Source: Rhodoferax sp. (GTDB lineage Bacteria > Pseudomonadota > Gammaproteobacteria > Burkholderiales > Burkholderiaceae_C). Taken from it: a stretch of DNA of 64,000 nucleotides. The stretch lies in the NCBI RefSeq assembly GCF_028689295.1, contig NZ_JAQTWL010000007.1, forward strand, positions 99,280 to 163,279, read 5' to 3'. The notes beneath the pieces are model-generated. The model did not search any database. It was not told the origin of the DNA and worked only from the letters and a program-made list of their open reading frames with translations. Numbering within the stretch: position 1 is the first letter of the stretch; each line of letters starts with the position of its first letter. Both the position numbers and the translations under genes were made by a program. Positions 12,088 through 20,652 of this stretch are shown piece by piece.

Positions 12088-13329
12088 ATGATCCCGATCC
12101 AGCAAGAAGCCACCTTCACGGATACACCTGTCTCGACACGCGACATCCAGCACTACATGCGCCCCGGCACGCTGCAACTCGGCAGCCTGCCACCCTTGTC
12201 GTTGTATATGCACCTGCCCTGGTGTCTCAAAAAATGTCCTTATTGCGATTTCAACTCGCATGAAATGCGCGCTGCCGATCTGCCCGAGCAAGCCTACATC
12301 GATGCCCTGATGGCCGACCTGGAAGCCGCGCTGCCGCTGATCTGGGGCCGCAGCGTGCAAACCGTGTTCATGGGCGGCGGCACGCCCAGCCTGTTCTCGC
12401 CGCAAGCCATCGATCAGCTGCTGGCGGGCATAAGGGCACGCGTGAGACTTGCCCCAAACGCAGAGATCACGCTGGAAGCCAACCCCGGCACCTTCGAGAA
12501 AGACCGCTTCAAGGCCTACCGTGCCGCCGGTGTCACGCGCCTGTCGGTGGGTGTGCAAAGCTTCAACGACGATTTTTTGCGCGTGCTGGGCCGGGTCCAT
12601 GACCGCGCCCAAGCCATCGCGGCGGTCGAGGAGGCGGCGCATGCGTTTGACACTTTTAATCTGGACCTGATGTACGCACTGCCCGGCCAGACGCTTGACC
12701 AGTTGCGCGCAGACGTTGAAACCGCGCTGGCACTGGTGCCCCGGCACCTGTCGATTTACCACCTCACCATCGAGCCCAACACCTACTTTGCAAAATTCCC
12801 GCCGGCCGCCGTGGACGGCGACCTGGCCGCCGACATGCTGGACCTGATCACTGACCTGACAGGCGCTGCGGGGCTGCAACGCTACGAAGTCTCGGCCTAT
12901 GCCCTGCCTGGCCACGCCAGTGCGCACAACCTGAACTATTGGCAGTTTGGCGACTATCTGGGCATTGGCGCTGGTGCCCACAGCAAGCTCAGCTTTGCCC
13001 ACCGGGTGGTGCGCCAGGTGCGCGCCCGCAACCCGGCGCTCTACATGACGCAGGCCGTGGCAGGGCAGTGCGTGGTGCAGGACATGGATGTCAAACGGTT
13101 TGAACTGCCATTTGAGTTCATGCTCAACGCGCTACGACTGGCGAGTGGATTCGATGTCAGCCTGTTTGCCGAACGCACCGGCATGCCGCTGTCGGCGCTC
13201 CAAGCCGGGCTGGACCAGGCGCAGGCGCAAGGCCTGCTCGATGTGCAAGGCACGCGCATCCAACCCAGCGTGCGCGGTTTTGACTTTTTGAACGATTTGC
13301 AGGCGATTTTTTTGCCCTCTGCACGCTGA
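12088..13329 (+). CDS. hemW: Radical SAM heme chaperone HemW
   Basis: Binds heme and a SAM-dependent [4Fe-4S] cluster; formerly annotated as an oxygen-independent coproporphyrinogen oxidase. The cluster motif is CLKKCPYC with the HemW-typical DFNSHE next to it, followed by MGGGTPSL and the HemW C-terminal domain. From ATG 12088 the protein has 413 residues. A GTG at 12010 overlapping the rdgB stop would add 26 residues of low-complexity sequence, so the start is uncertain. It is third in the rph-rdgB-hemW operon and converges on the DUF1850 gene with a 10-base gap. Confidence 0.9.
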   Translation: MIPIQQEATFTDTPVSTRDIQHYMRPGTLQLGSLPPLSLYMHLPWCLKKCPYCDFNSHEMRAADLPEQAYIDALMADLEAALPLIWGRSVQTVFMGGGTPSLFSPQAIDQLLAGIRARVRLAPNAEITLEANPGTFEKDRFKAYRAAGVTRLSVGVQSFNDDFLRVLGRVHDRAQAIAAVEEAAHAFDTFNLDLMYALPGQTLDQLRADVETALALVPRHLSIYHLTIEPNTYFAKFPPAAVDGDLAADMLDLITDLTGAAGLQRYEVSAYALPGHASAHNLNYWQFGDYLGIGAGAHSKLSFAHRVVRQVRARNPALYMTQAVAGQCVVQDMDVKRFELPFEFMLNALRLASGFDVSLFAERTGMPLSALQAGLDQAQAQGLLDVQGTRIQPSVRGFDFLNDLQAIFLPSAR

Positions 13330-13339
13330 TGCCAACTGC

Positions 13340-13756
13340 CTATTCGGGCTTGCTGCAGGCTTTCAGCAGTGTGACGCCGCCGTCTGAGGCCAACCAGTCG
13401 GACAGCGGCTGGCAGCGTGCCTGCACGCACACCTCGTAATCGGGGGTGAACTCCGAGCGGGTCAGGCGCAACTCAGGCGGGTTGGTGAACGTTGGGGTGT
13501 ATTGGTACCAGCCCTGGCGCAACACCGCATCGGGCGGCGGCTCCATGCCGGCAGCCGATCCGCGCACCCGGGCTTGCACCGCGTGCAGCACCGGCTGCCC
13601 ACGCACAGCGTCGACCCGCACCGCGTAGTCTTCTTCCCAGCGCACTTTTTCGATCGAATGGGTCCAGGCCAGCGTGAACTCGGTCACCGGAAAAAACACG
13701 GCGGGTGCCCCTTGCAGCGCGGCAGCCAGGCTCAGGCAGATGCCCAGGGCGCTCAA
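13340..13756 (-). CDS. DUF1850 protein associated with TAXI-TRAP transporter
   Basis: 138 residues with a hydrophobic N-terminus (signal-like) and the DUF1850 hallmark FTLAWTHSIEKVRWEEDY near residue 28. Proteins of this family are encoded next to fused TRAP permeases of the TAXI class; their role is not established. The gene follows the permease on the same strand with a gap of only 18 bases, so it belongs to the same operon and probably works with the transporter, possibly outside the cytoplasm. Confidence 0.82.
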   Translation of the reverse strand: MSALGICLSLAAALQGAPAVFFPVTEFTLAWTHSIEKVRWEEDYAVRVDAVRGQPVLHAVQARVRGSAAGMEPPPDAVLRQGWYQYTPTFTNPPELRLTRSEFTPDYEVCVQARCQPLSDWLASDGGVTLLKACSKPE

Positions 13757-13774
13757 TTGCCAATCCTCAACCCG

Positions 13775-15793
13775 TCACTTAGAAGCGCGGCTGCGCCAGA
13801 CATGCCAGACAACAAAAACGGCAATCAACCCCAGGCCCAGTTCGTCCGTGAAGGGCAACGCCGCCACCAGCAGACTGGCCGCCAGAATGGCGACCACGCG
13901 CTCCGTCCAGTTCAGTGGCGTGATCAAAAAGCCGATGGCGCCCGCGCCCCACATGGCAATTGCCACCAGCGCTTTAAGCACAATCCAGGTCGTGTCCAGC
14001 CAATCTCCGCTTTGCAGCATCAGCGCCGGGCTATAGACCGCCATGAACGGCACGATGAAACCCGCAATGGCCACCCGCAGCGCCTGGATGCTGATGGCCA
14101 GGCCACTGACCCCCGCAATCGGCGCTGCGGCAAAAGCAGCCAGCGCCACCGGCGGCGTCAGGTCGGCCATGATGCCAAAGTAAAAGACGAACATGTGCGA
14201 CACCAGCAGCGGCACGCCCAGCTTCAGCAGCACTGGTGCCGCCAACGAGCTGGTGATGATGTAGTTGGGAATGGTCGGAATGCCCATGCCCAGCACCAGG
14301 CAGATCACCATGGTCAGCAGCAACGCCAGAAACAGGCTGTCCTCGCCCACCGCGATGATGCGCCCGCCCAGCTCGGCTGCCACACCCGTCAGGTTGATCA
14401 TGCCGATGATGACGCCCACCAGGGCGCAGGCAATGGCCACCGGCAGTGCATGGCGCGCACCATCGACCATGGCCTGAATCGCCAGCGTGCGGGCATCGGC
14501 ACCCACGCGCCGGATCAGGGTGAAGGCCACCAGCAGCGCCACCACGACAAAAAACGTGCCGACGCCGAACTGGAAGAAACCGGCGCAGGCCAGCCCCAGC
14601 AACGCCCAGAACAGGCCGCGCAAGGCCAGGTTGCTGACCCCGGTCATCACCGCTGCGCCAAATATCAGCACCACGGTGAGCGCCAGCCCCACGGTGCCGG
14701 AAAACAGCGGCGTGTAGCCCGAAAACAGCAGCAACACCAAGCCCATCAGCGGCAGCAGCAGGTACCAGCGCAGTCGCACAGCCGTCCACGGGTTGGGGCA
14801 TTGGTCTTTGGGCAAGCCGTTGAGCCCCTTGCGGCCCGCTTCCAGGTGCACCATCCAGAACGCGGTGATGAAGTACAGGATAGCCGGGATCAGCGCGGCC
14901 TTGACGATCGCAACATAGGGCACGTTGATGGTCTCGGCCATGATGAAAGCCACTGCACCCATCACCGGCGGCATGATCTGGCCGCCCATGCTGCTGGTGG
15001 CCTCGACGCCACCTGCAAAGGCCGGGCTGTAGCCAAAGCGCTTCATCAGCGGAATGGTGAACTGGCCCGTGGTGACCACATTGGCGACACCCGAGCCATT
15101 GATGGTGCCCATCAAGCCTGACGAGATCACGGCCACCTTGGCCGGGCCGCCGCGGGTGTGGCCGACCATGCCCATGGCAAAGTCGTTGAACAGGTTGATC
15201 ATGCCGGCCTGCTCCAGGAAAGCGCCAAACAGGATGAACAGAAAAATGTAGGAGGACGATACATAGGTTGGCGTGCCATAAATGCCCTCGGTGCCAAAAC
15301 CCAGCGTGCTGACGATCTGGTCCACGCCAAAACCCCGGTGCGCCAGGGCACCCGGCAGGTGCTGGCCAAACAGGCCGTAGAGCAGAAATACTGCGCAAAT
15401 GATAGGCAGGCCCCAACCCATGACGCGCCGAGCGGCTTCGAACACCAACGCCACGGTGACCACGCCGATCACCCAGTCCATGGGAATGAGCTCACCGGCA
15501 CGCTGCGTCAGGTCGGCCTCGAACACCCAGTGGTAAAGGCTGAAGACAAAGCCCGTGAGGCCCAGCAGCCAGCCCAAAAGCTGGCCCTTGCCCGCATGGC
15601 GGGTGCTGTCGGCAAAAGGCGGATACAGCGCAAAGATCAGCAGCAGCACAAAACCCACATGCACCGCGCGCACCACCTGGCTCGACAAGGGGCTGAACGC
15701 CGCCGTGATGAGCTGGAAGCTGGAAAACAGCAGCGCGACCCAAAAGATGGCACCGCTCAGCGTTTTGGTTTGGGGTTCGTGGTCATCACTCAT
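13775..15793 (-). CDS. TRAP transporter fused permease (TAXI type)
   Basis: About 672 residues with many hydrophobic helices, joining the small (DctQ-like) and large (DctM-like) TRAP membrane subunits in one chain, the architecture paired with TAXI binding proteins. The large-subunit part contains GGPAKVAVISSGLMGTINGS and EATSSMGGQIMPPVMG, conserved in fused permeases. Such systems take up organic anions using an ion gradient. The start is placed at ATG 15793; an ATG at 15799 is equally possible, while the longer frame to 15853 would run into the terminator hairpin. It lies downstream of the TAXI gene and upstream of DUF1850. The substrate is unknown. Confidence 0.9.
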   Translation of the reverse strand: MSDDHEPQTKTLSGAIFWVALLFSSFQLITAAFSPLSSQVVRAVHVGFVLLLIFALYPPFADSTRHAGKGQLLGWLLGLTGFVFSLYHWVFEADLTQRAGELIPMDWVIGVVTVALVFEAARRVMGWGLPIICAVFLLYGLFGQHLPGALAHRGFGVDQIVSTLGFGTEGIYGTPTYVSSSYIFLFILFGAFLEQAGMINLFNDFAMGMVGHTRGGPAKVAVISSGLMGTINGSGVANVVTTGQFTIPLMKRFGYSPAFAGGVEATSSMGGQIMPPVMGAVAFIMAETINVPYVAIVKAALIPAILYFITAFWMVHLEAGRKGLNGLPKDQCPNPWTAVRLRWYLLLPLMGLVLLLFSGYTPLFSGTVGLALTVVLIFGAAVMTGVSNLALRGLFWALLGLACAGFFQFGVGTFFVVVALLVAFTLIRRVGADARTLAIQAMVDGARHALPVAIACALVGVIIGMINLTGVAAELGGRIIAVGEDSLFLALLLTMVICLVLGMGIPTIPNYIITSSLAAPVLLKLGVPLLVSHMFVFYFGIMADLTPPVALAAFAAAPIAGVSGLAISIQALRVAIAGFIVPFMAVYSPALMLQSGDWLDTTWIVLKALVAIAMWGAGAIGFLITPLNWTERVVAILAASLLVAALPFTDELGLGLIAVFVVWHVWRSRASK

Positions 15794-15817
15794 GGGCATC
15801 TCGCAGACATCTGAAAC

Positions 15818-15842
15818 AAAAACGGCCCCGACAGCGGGGCCG
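15818..15842 (-). terminator. Hairpin terminator/attenuator between TAXI gene and permease gene
   Basis: A seven-base-pair GC stem, CGGCCCC (15823-15829) with GGGGCCG (15836-15842), and a six-base loop. Read on the minus strand it is followed by TTTTTGTTT. It lies 20 bases after the TAXI stop and before the permease start. It should stop most transcripts after the binding protein, giving more binding protein than permease. Confidence 0.7.
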
Positions 15843-15860
15843 CAGCAGGGCACAACTCGT

Positions 15861-16820
15861 TTACTTGATCAGGCCCACTTCCTTGTAGTATTTGGCAGCA
15901 CCAGGGTGCAGTGGCACCGGCATGCCTTTGACGGCGTTTTCGCGCTTGATGGCCTTGGCCGCATTGTGCGCCGCATACAGCGTGTCGATGTTGTCGTACA
16001 TGGTCTTGGCCATCTGGTAGGCCAGCTCGTCGGAGACGCCCGAGTGCGTCACCAGAAAGTTGGGGATGGCGGCGGTGGCGATGTCTGCCGTTTGGCCGGC
16101 ATAGGTGTTGGCCGGGATGACGGCAACCTGGTAGGCGGCATCGCCCACCTTGCCGACCACATCGGCCGGCACCGGCACCACGACGATCTTGACCGAGGTA
16201 GCCAGGTCGCGGATCGAGGCCACGCCCAGACCAGCAGACTGCAGCGTGGCATCGAGTTGGCGATTCTTCATCAGCTCGACCGATTCGCCAAACGGCAAAT
16301 ACTCGACCTTGCCGAGGTCGGCGTAGCTCAGGCCGGCGGCCTTCAGGATGGCGCGGGCGTTGAGCTCGGTGCCTGATTTGGCGGCGCCCACCGAGATGCG
16401 TTTGCCCTTGAGGTCGGCCAGGGTGGTGATGCCCGAGTCGGCATTGGCCACGATCTGGATGTAGTTGTTGTAGGTGGCCGACAGGCCGCGCAGCTTGTCG
16501 AGCTTGGTCTTGAAGCCGGCCTCGGCGTCGCCTTTCCAGGCATCCGACACGGAATCGGCCAAGGCCAGCGCCAATTCACCGCGACCAGCTTGCAGCAGGT
16601 TGAGGTTTTCGGCTGAGGCCTTGGTGACCTGCGCGGTGGAACGCGTGTTGGGGATGGCTTTGGCATAAATTTGCGACAAGGCCACGCCCAGCGGGTAATA
16701 GACGCCGCTTTGGCCACCCGTGAGCACATTGACAAATTGCTGTTGCTGGGCCAGCGCGGCGCTGCTGATGAGGGCGGCGCCCAGAGTCAGGGCGAGGCCG
16801 ATTTTTTTGATAAGAAGCAT
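15861..16820 (-). CDS. TAXI-family TRAP transporter solute-binding protein
   Basis: Periplasmic binding component of a TRAP uptake system. 319 residues from ATG 16820, which has GGAG about 10 bases upstream; the frame is open to 16886 but that start is less likely. There is a clear signal peptide (basic MLLIKK, hydrophobic core, cleavage near ALAQ). Mature-protein motifs include TGGQSGVYYPLGVALS and the repeated Ala-rich helices of TAXI proteins. First gene of a minus-strand unit with the fused permease and DUF1850, separated from the permease by a terminator hairpin. Ligand unknown. Confidence 0.92.
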   Translation of the reverse strand: MLLIKKIGLALTLGAALISSAALAQQQQFVNVLTGGQSGVYYPLGVALSQIYAKAIPNTRSTAQVTKASAENLNLLQAGRGELALALADSVSDAWKGDAEAGFKTKLDKLRGLSATYNNYIQIVANADSGITTLADLKGKRISVGAAKSGTELNARAILKAAGLSYADLGKVEYLPFGESVELMKNRQLDATLQSAGLGVASIRDLATSVKIVVVPVPADVVGKVGDAAYQVAVIPANTYAGQTADIATAAIPNFLVTHSGVSDELAYQMAKTMYDNIDTLYAAHNAAKAIKRENAVKGMPVPLHPGAAKYYKEVGLIK

Positions 16821-16960
16821 GGGGATCAATCTCCAGTCAGTAAGGTTTGAAACGACAAATATGAGCAAGACGTGATTATTGGTCAACTCGCCCGACTTGT
16901 GTGCTGGTGTTTTCCCCAGAAAACAGACTTATTCCATCGACTTGGTGTCCAGCAGACCCG

Positions 16961-16974
16961 TCGATGCAAATCAA
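16961..16974 (+). promoter_or_regulatory. FNR-like box upstream of CBS gene
   Basis: TCGAT-GCAA-ATCAA matches the FNR/Anr consensus TTGAT-N4-ATCAA at nine of ten positions. The centre is about 92 bases before the ATG at 17060; activation from -41.5 would place the transcript start near 17009. This is a motif match only. The divergent TAXI gene also lies within reach. Confidence 0.4.
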
Positions 16975-17059
16975 GTACGATTCCATATCCGGAGCGACAG
17001 CCTGACTGCCGTTTCACCGATTTCCGCTTCCTTGAGCCAACCATTTCCAGGAGACTTTC

Positions 17060-17617
17060 ATGCACGCCACTGCCTTGTCCACCTTCCGATTTCCAGCGAA
17101 CACCTGCATTCCGCAAGCGCAGCCCAAAGCGCATGGCACGGTGACAGAACATTCGCCCGGCACCGAGGTCATGACTGACCTGGCCAGCGTCAAGGCGGCC
17201 ACGATCGATCCGCACATCTCGCTGGACCAGGCCGAGCAGGCCATGATCCATCAGGGCGTGCGCTCGCTGTTCGTGGTGAGCGGTTTCCCGTGCGTGGACG
17301 GCCTGATCACGCTGGCTGACATGGCCGGCGAAAGACCGATGCGATTGGTCAACGAGCGCCACATCCGGCGGCAGGATCTGTCGGTGGCCGATGTCATGAT
17401 ACCGCTCTCGAAGCTGGACGCGCTCGACTACGATGAACTCAAGTCGAGCACCGTGGCCCAGGTGATTGCCACCTTCAAAAAACTCAAGCACAGCCACCTG
17501 CTGGTGGTGCAAGCAGCCACCGCACAAGGCCCGGCGCGCATCCGCGGCGTGATCTCGCTGACCCAGCTGGAGCGGCAATTGGGCCGGTCTTTGCCGGAGG
17601 CCATGCCACGTCCCTGA
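17060..17617 (+). CDS. CBS-domain protein
   Basis: 185 residues with two CBS motifs: about 38-90 (VMTDLASVKAATIDPH onward) and about 110-175 (VADVMIPLSKLDALD onward). CBS pairs bind adenine nucleotides and act as regulatory modules, here without an attached enzyme or transporter domain. ATG 17060 follows CAGGAG closely. The gene lies just upstream of proA (6-base gap), so some cotranscription is likely. An FNR-like box upstream suggests oxygen-dependent expression, an inference from the motif alone. The target is unknown. Confidence 0.82.
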   Translation: MHATALSTFRFPANTCIPQAQPKAHGTVTEHSPGTEVMTDLASVKAATIDPHISLDQAEQAMIHQGVRSLFVVSGFPCVDGLITLADMAGERPMRLVNERHIRRQDLSVADVMIPLSKLDALDYDELKSSTVAQVIATFKKLKHSHLLVVQAATAQGPARIRGVISLTQLERQLGRSLPEAMPRP

Positions 17618-17623
17618 ACCATC

Positions 17624-18901
17624 ATGAAGATGCCTACCACCGACACCCTGGCCCTGGGCCGGCAGGCCAAGCAGGCCTCTGCCCTGATGGCCAAAGCGCC
17701 GGCCGCTGTTAAAAACGCCGCCTTGCGCAAACTTGCCGAACTGCTGCGCGCCAATGTCGAGGCGCTGCAGATCGACAATGCCAAAGACTTGGCGCGAGCC
17801 GTGACGGCGGGTTTGGCCGCGCCGATGGTGGACCGGCTCAAGCTCAGTCCAAAAGTGATCGAGACCTGCGCCCAGGGCTGTGAGCAGCTGGCCGCCATGG
17901 CCGACATCATCGGCGAAATCACCGCACTGCGCCAGCAGCCCAGCGGCATTCGCGTGGGACAGATGCGCGTGCCGATCGGTGTCTTCGGCATGATATTCGA
18001 GAGCCGCCCCAACGTCACCATCGAAGCGGCTTCCTTGAGCATCAAAAGCGGCAACGCCTGCATCCTGCGTGGCGGCTCGGAGGCCATCGATTCCAACAAG
18101 GCGCTGGCCCGGTTGGTTCAGCAGGCCTTGATCGCGTCCGGCCTGCCCGCAGACGCTGTGCAACTGGTGCAGACCACCGATCGCGCCGTGGTGGGCGACC
18201 TCATCACCATGCCCGAGTATGTCGATGTGATCATTCCGCGCGGCGGCAAGGGGCTGATCGAGCGCATCAGCCGCGACGCCAAGGTTCCGGTTATCAAGCA
18301 TCTCGACGGCAACTGTCACACTTTTGTTGATAACCCCTGCGACCTGGCCATGGCCGTCAAGGTGGCTGACAACGCCAAAACCAACAAATACAGCCCGTGC
18401 AACGCCACCGAGAGCCTGCTGGTGGCGCGCGGCGTGGCCGCCCAATTTTTGCCTTTGATTGGCGCCATTTATGCGGCCAAGGGCGTCGAGATGCGCTGCG
18501 ACCCGGAAGCCCTGGCGCTGCTGCAAGCCTGCCCGCAAGCCATGGTGTTGCAGCCCGCGCTGGAGTCCGACTGGTTCGAGGAATATCTGGCGCCGATCAT
18601 CAGCATCAAGGTGGTGGCCGGTGTGGACGAGGCCATTGCCCACATCAACCAGTACTCCAGCCATCACACCGATGCCATCCTGACGCGTGACCATATGCAC
18701 GCGCAGCAGTTTTTGCGCGAGGTCGATTCGGCCAGCGTGATGGTCAACACCAGCACCCGCTTTGCCGACGGTTTTGAATACGGCCTGGGTGCCGAGATCG
18801 GCATCAGCACCGACAAGTTCCACGCCCGCGGCCCGGTCGGCATCGAGGGCCTGACCTCGCTCAAGTACGTGGTGCTGGGCGAGGGAGAAGTGCGCGCCTG
18901 A
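17624..18901 (+). CDS. proA: Gamma-glutamyl phosphate reductase
   Basis: Second step of proline synthesis: NADPH-dependent reduction of gamma-glutamyl phosphate to glutamate semialdehyde. 425 residues, normal length. Recognisable by [14 protein letters not shown] near residue 120, [12 protein letters not shown] near 145, the nucleotide-site segment IIPRGGKGL near 205, and the catalytic cysteine in KYSPCNATE near 260. The gene is separate from proB, which is not in the window. Confidence 0.96.
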   Translation: MKMPTTDTLALGRQAKQASALMAKAPAAVKNAALRKLAELLRANVEALQIDNAKDLARAVTAGLAAPMVDRLKLSPKVIETCAQGCEQLAAMADIIGEITALRQQPSGIRVGQMRVPIGVFGMIFESRPNVTIEAASLSIKSGNACILRGGSEAIDSNKALARLVQQALIASGLPADAVQLVQTTDRAVVGDLITMPEYVDVIIPRGGKGLIERISRDAKVPVIKHLDGNCHTFVDNPCDLAMAVKVADNAKTNKYSPCNATESLLVARGVAAQFLPLIGAIYAAKGVEMRCDPEALALLQACPQAMVLQPALESDWFEEYLAPIISIKVVAGVDEAIAHINQYSSHHTDAILTRDHMHAQQFLREVDSASVMVNTSTRFADGFEYGLGAEIGISTDKFHARGPVGIEGLTSLKYVVLGEGEVRA

Positions 18902-18937
18902 ACCGGCTCAGGCCTGCTGTTTTATTGAAAGATTTCC

Positions 18938-19246
18938 ATGAACAACTTTTTTGCTTGCCTGGGCGTGGGCGCCCTGGCCTTGACGGGGGCCGCCCACGCC
19001 AGCCCGCAACTGGCCATCGACCATGGTTGCTACAGTTGCCACGGTGCCTACCCGCGCGGTGAGGCGCCCAACTTTGAAAGCCTTGCCAGCAAATTGGGCA
19101 AATACAGGGGCGATGCCGACGCCGTGGCCAAATTTGTCACCAAATACCGCACAGGCGAGCCGTTGGAGCACATCGATGCCCATGAACGTCTGAGCGCAGA
19201 GACCGCCACGACGCTGGTGCACTGGCTGGCTGAAGGCGGCAAGTAG
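18938..19246 (+). CDS. Small periplasmic cytochrome c lacking a methionine ligand
   Basis: 102 residues with a signal peptide (cleavage near AHAS, residue 22) and one heme c site CYSCH at about 31-35. The rest resembles a class I monoheme cytochrome c used for short-range electron transfer. No methionine remains after the signal peptide; the usual distal MP-x-H region reads HIDAHERLS here, so the second heme ligand must be something else, perhaps a His. The gene lies 36 bases after proA and 38 before gshA, with no clear functional link to either. Confidence 0.82.
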   Translation: MNNFFACLGVGALALTGAAHASPQLAIDHGCYSCHGAYPRGEAPNFESLASKLGKYRGDADAVAKFVTKYRTGEPLEHIDAHERLSAETATTLVHWLAEGGK

Positions 19247-19284
19247 GCCCTTAAAATCAACGACCACACTATGCAAGGTCTCCT

Positions 19285-20580
19285 ATGGTTCCGCACCTGA
19301 TCACCGCCCTGACGGGCCCCATCAATGAGCTGGAGCAGCGCGTGCTGGACTCCATGCCCGCCATCGAGCGCTGGTTCCGGCTGGAGTGGATGGAGCACAC
19401 GCCGCCGTTTTACAGCTCGGTGGACGTGCGCAACGCCGGCTTCAAGCTGGCCCCGGTCGATACCAACCTGTACCCGGGTGGCTGGAACAACCTCACCCCC
19501 GAAATGCTGCCGCTGGCGGTACAGGCGGCCATGGCCGCCATCGAAAAAATATGCCCCGAGGCGCGCAATCTGCTGGTGATCCCCGAAAACGGCCAGCCCA
19601 GCAGCTTTTACCTGGCCAATATGGCCCAGTTGCAGCGCATTTTCAACATGGCGGGCCTCAACGTGCGGCTCGGCTCGATCGACCCGGCCATCAAGAAAAA
19701 CACCACCTTCGAGCTGCAAAATGGCGACAAGGTCACGCTGGAGCCAGTCCTTCGCAGCAAGCGCCGCCTTGGGCTCAAGGACTTCGATCCCTGCACCATT
19801 TTGCTCAACAACGACCTGAGCGCCGGCGTGCCCGGCATTCTGGAAGAAACCTACGAGCAGTACCTGCTGCCGCCGCTGCACGCGGGCTGGCCCACACGCC
19901 GTAAAAGCACGCACTTCAAATGCTACGAAGAGGTGTCCAAGCGTCTGGGCAAGCTGCTGGGGGTGGACCCCTGGTTGACCTATCCGCTTTTCGACCGCTG
20001 CGAAAACGTCAATCTGGACCAGGCAAGCGGCCTCGAATGCCTGCAAACCCAGGTCGATACGGTGCTGGCCCGCGTCAAGCGCAAGTACAAGGAATACGGC
20101 ATCAAGGAAAAACCGTTCGTGGTGGTCAAGGCCGACCACGGCACCCATGAGCTGGGCATTGTCACCGTGCGCGATGCCAAGGACATGCAGAGCCTGCAGG
20201 CGCGCATCCAGTCCCTGACCAAAGGCCGCAAAACACCGCTGTTGCCGCATGACTTCATGGTGCAGGAAGGCGTGCTGACGCAGGAACGCGTCAACGACGC
20301 CGTGGCCGAACCCGTGGTCTATATGATGGACCGCTATGTGGTGGGCGGTTTCTACCGCGTGCATGCCGGGCGCGGCATCGATGAAAACCTGAACGCCCCC
20401 GGTGCCGGTTACGTGCCGCTGGCGTTCGAGCACAGCACCCAGTTGCCACAGCCCGGCGTCAAACCCGGCGCCAGCGTGCCCAACCGGTTCTACATGTACG
20501 GCGTGATCGGGCGTCTGGCCATGCTCGCCGCCAGCTACGAACTGGAAGCGACCGATCCCGACGCGCAGGATTTCGAATAG
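19285..20580 (+). CDS. gshA: Glutamate-cysteine ligase, proteobacterial GshA type
   Basis: First enzyme of glutathione synthesis, ATP-dependent joining of glutamate and cysteine. The 431-residue protein belongs to the glutamate-cysteine ligase class of beta- and acidophilic proteobacteria, unlike the E. coli type. Recognisable segments include SSVDVRNAGFKLAPVDTNL near residue 45 and VVVKADHGTHELG near 282. Start ATG 19285 with GGTCTCCT just before it. gshB is nearby on the same strand (22531), separated only by kup, giving a glutathione cluster. Confidence 0.9.
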   Translation: MVPHLITALTGPINELEQRVLDSMPAIERWFRLEWMEHTPPFYSSVDVRNAGFKLAPVDTNLYPGGWNNLTPEMLPLAVQAAMAAIEKICPEARNLLVIPENGQPSSFYLANMAQLQRIFNMAGLNVRLGSIDPAIKKNTTFELQNGDKVTLEPVLRSKRRLGLKDFDPCTILLNNDLSAGVPGILEETYEQYLLPPLHAGWPTRRKSTHFKCYEEVSKRLGKLLGVDPWLTYPLFDRCENVNLDQASGLECLQTQVDTVLARVKRKYKEYGIKEKPFVVVKADHGTHELGIVTVRDAKDMQSLQARIQSLTKGRKTPLLPHDFMVQEGVLTQERVNDAVAEPVVYMMDRYVVGGFYRVHAGRGIDENLNAPGAGYVPLAFEHSTQLPQPGVKPGASVPNRFYMYGVIGRLAMLAASYELEATDPDAQDFE

Positions 20581-20652
20581 CCTGCGTTTCTGACGCAAAA
20601 TAGCGTTCCCTCAAACCACGGAGCCCGTCGCCGCTAGCCGCCGGGTGACTAT

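Noticed and set aside
13502..15121. 539-codon plus-strand open frame
   Set aside because: Gln/His/Arg-rich, no family motif, and entirely opposite the TRAP permease and DUF1850 genes.
16883..18823. 646-codon minus-strand open frame
   Set aside because: Opposite the CBS gene and proA, both of which have clear motifs; a shadow frame.
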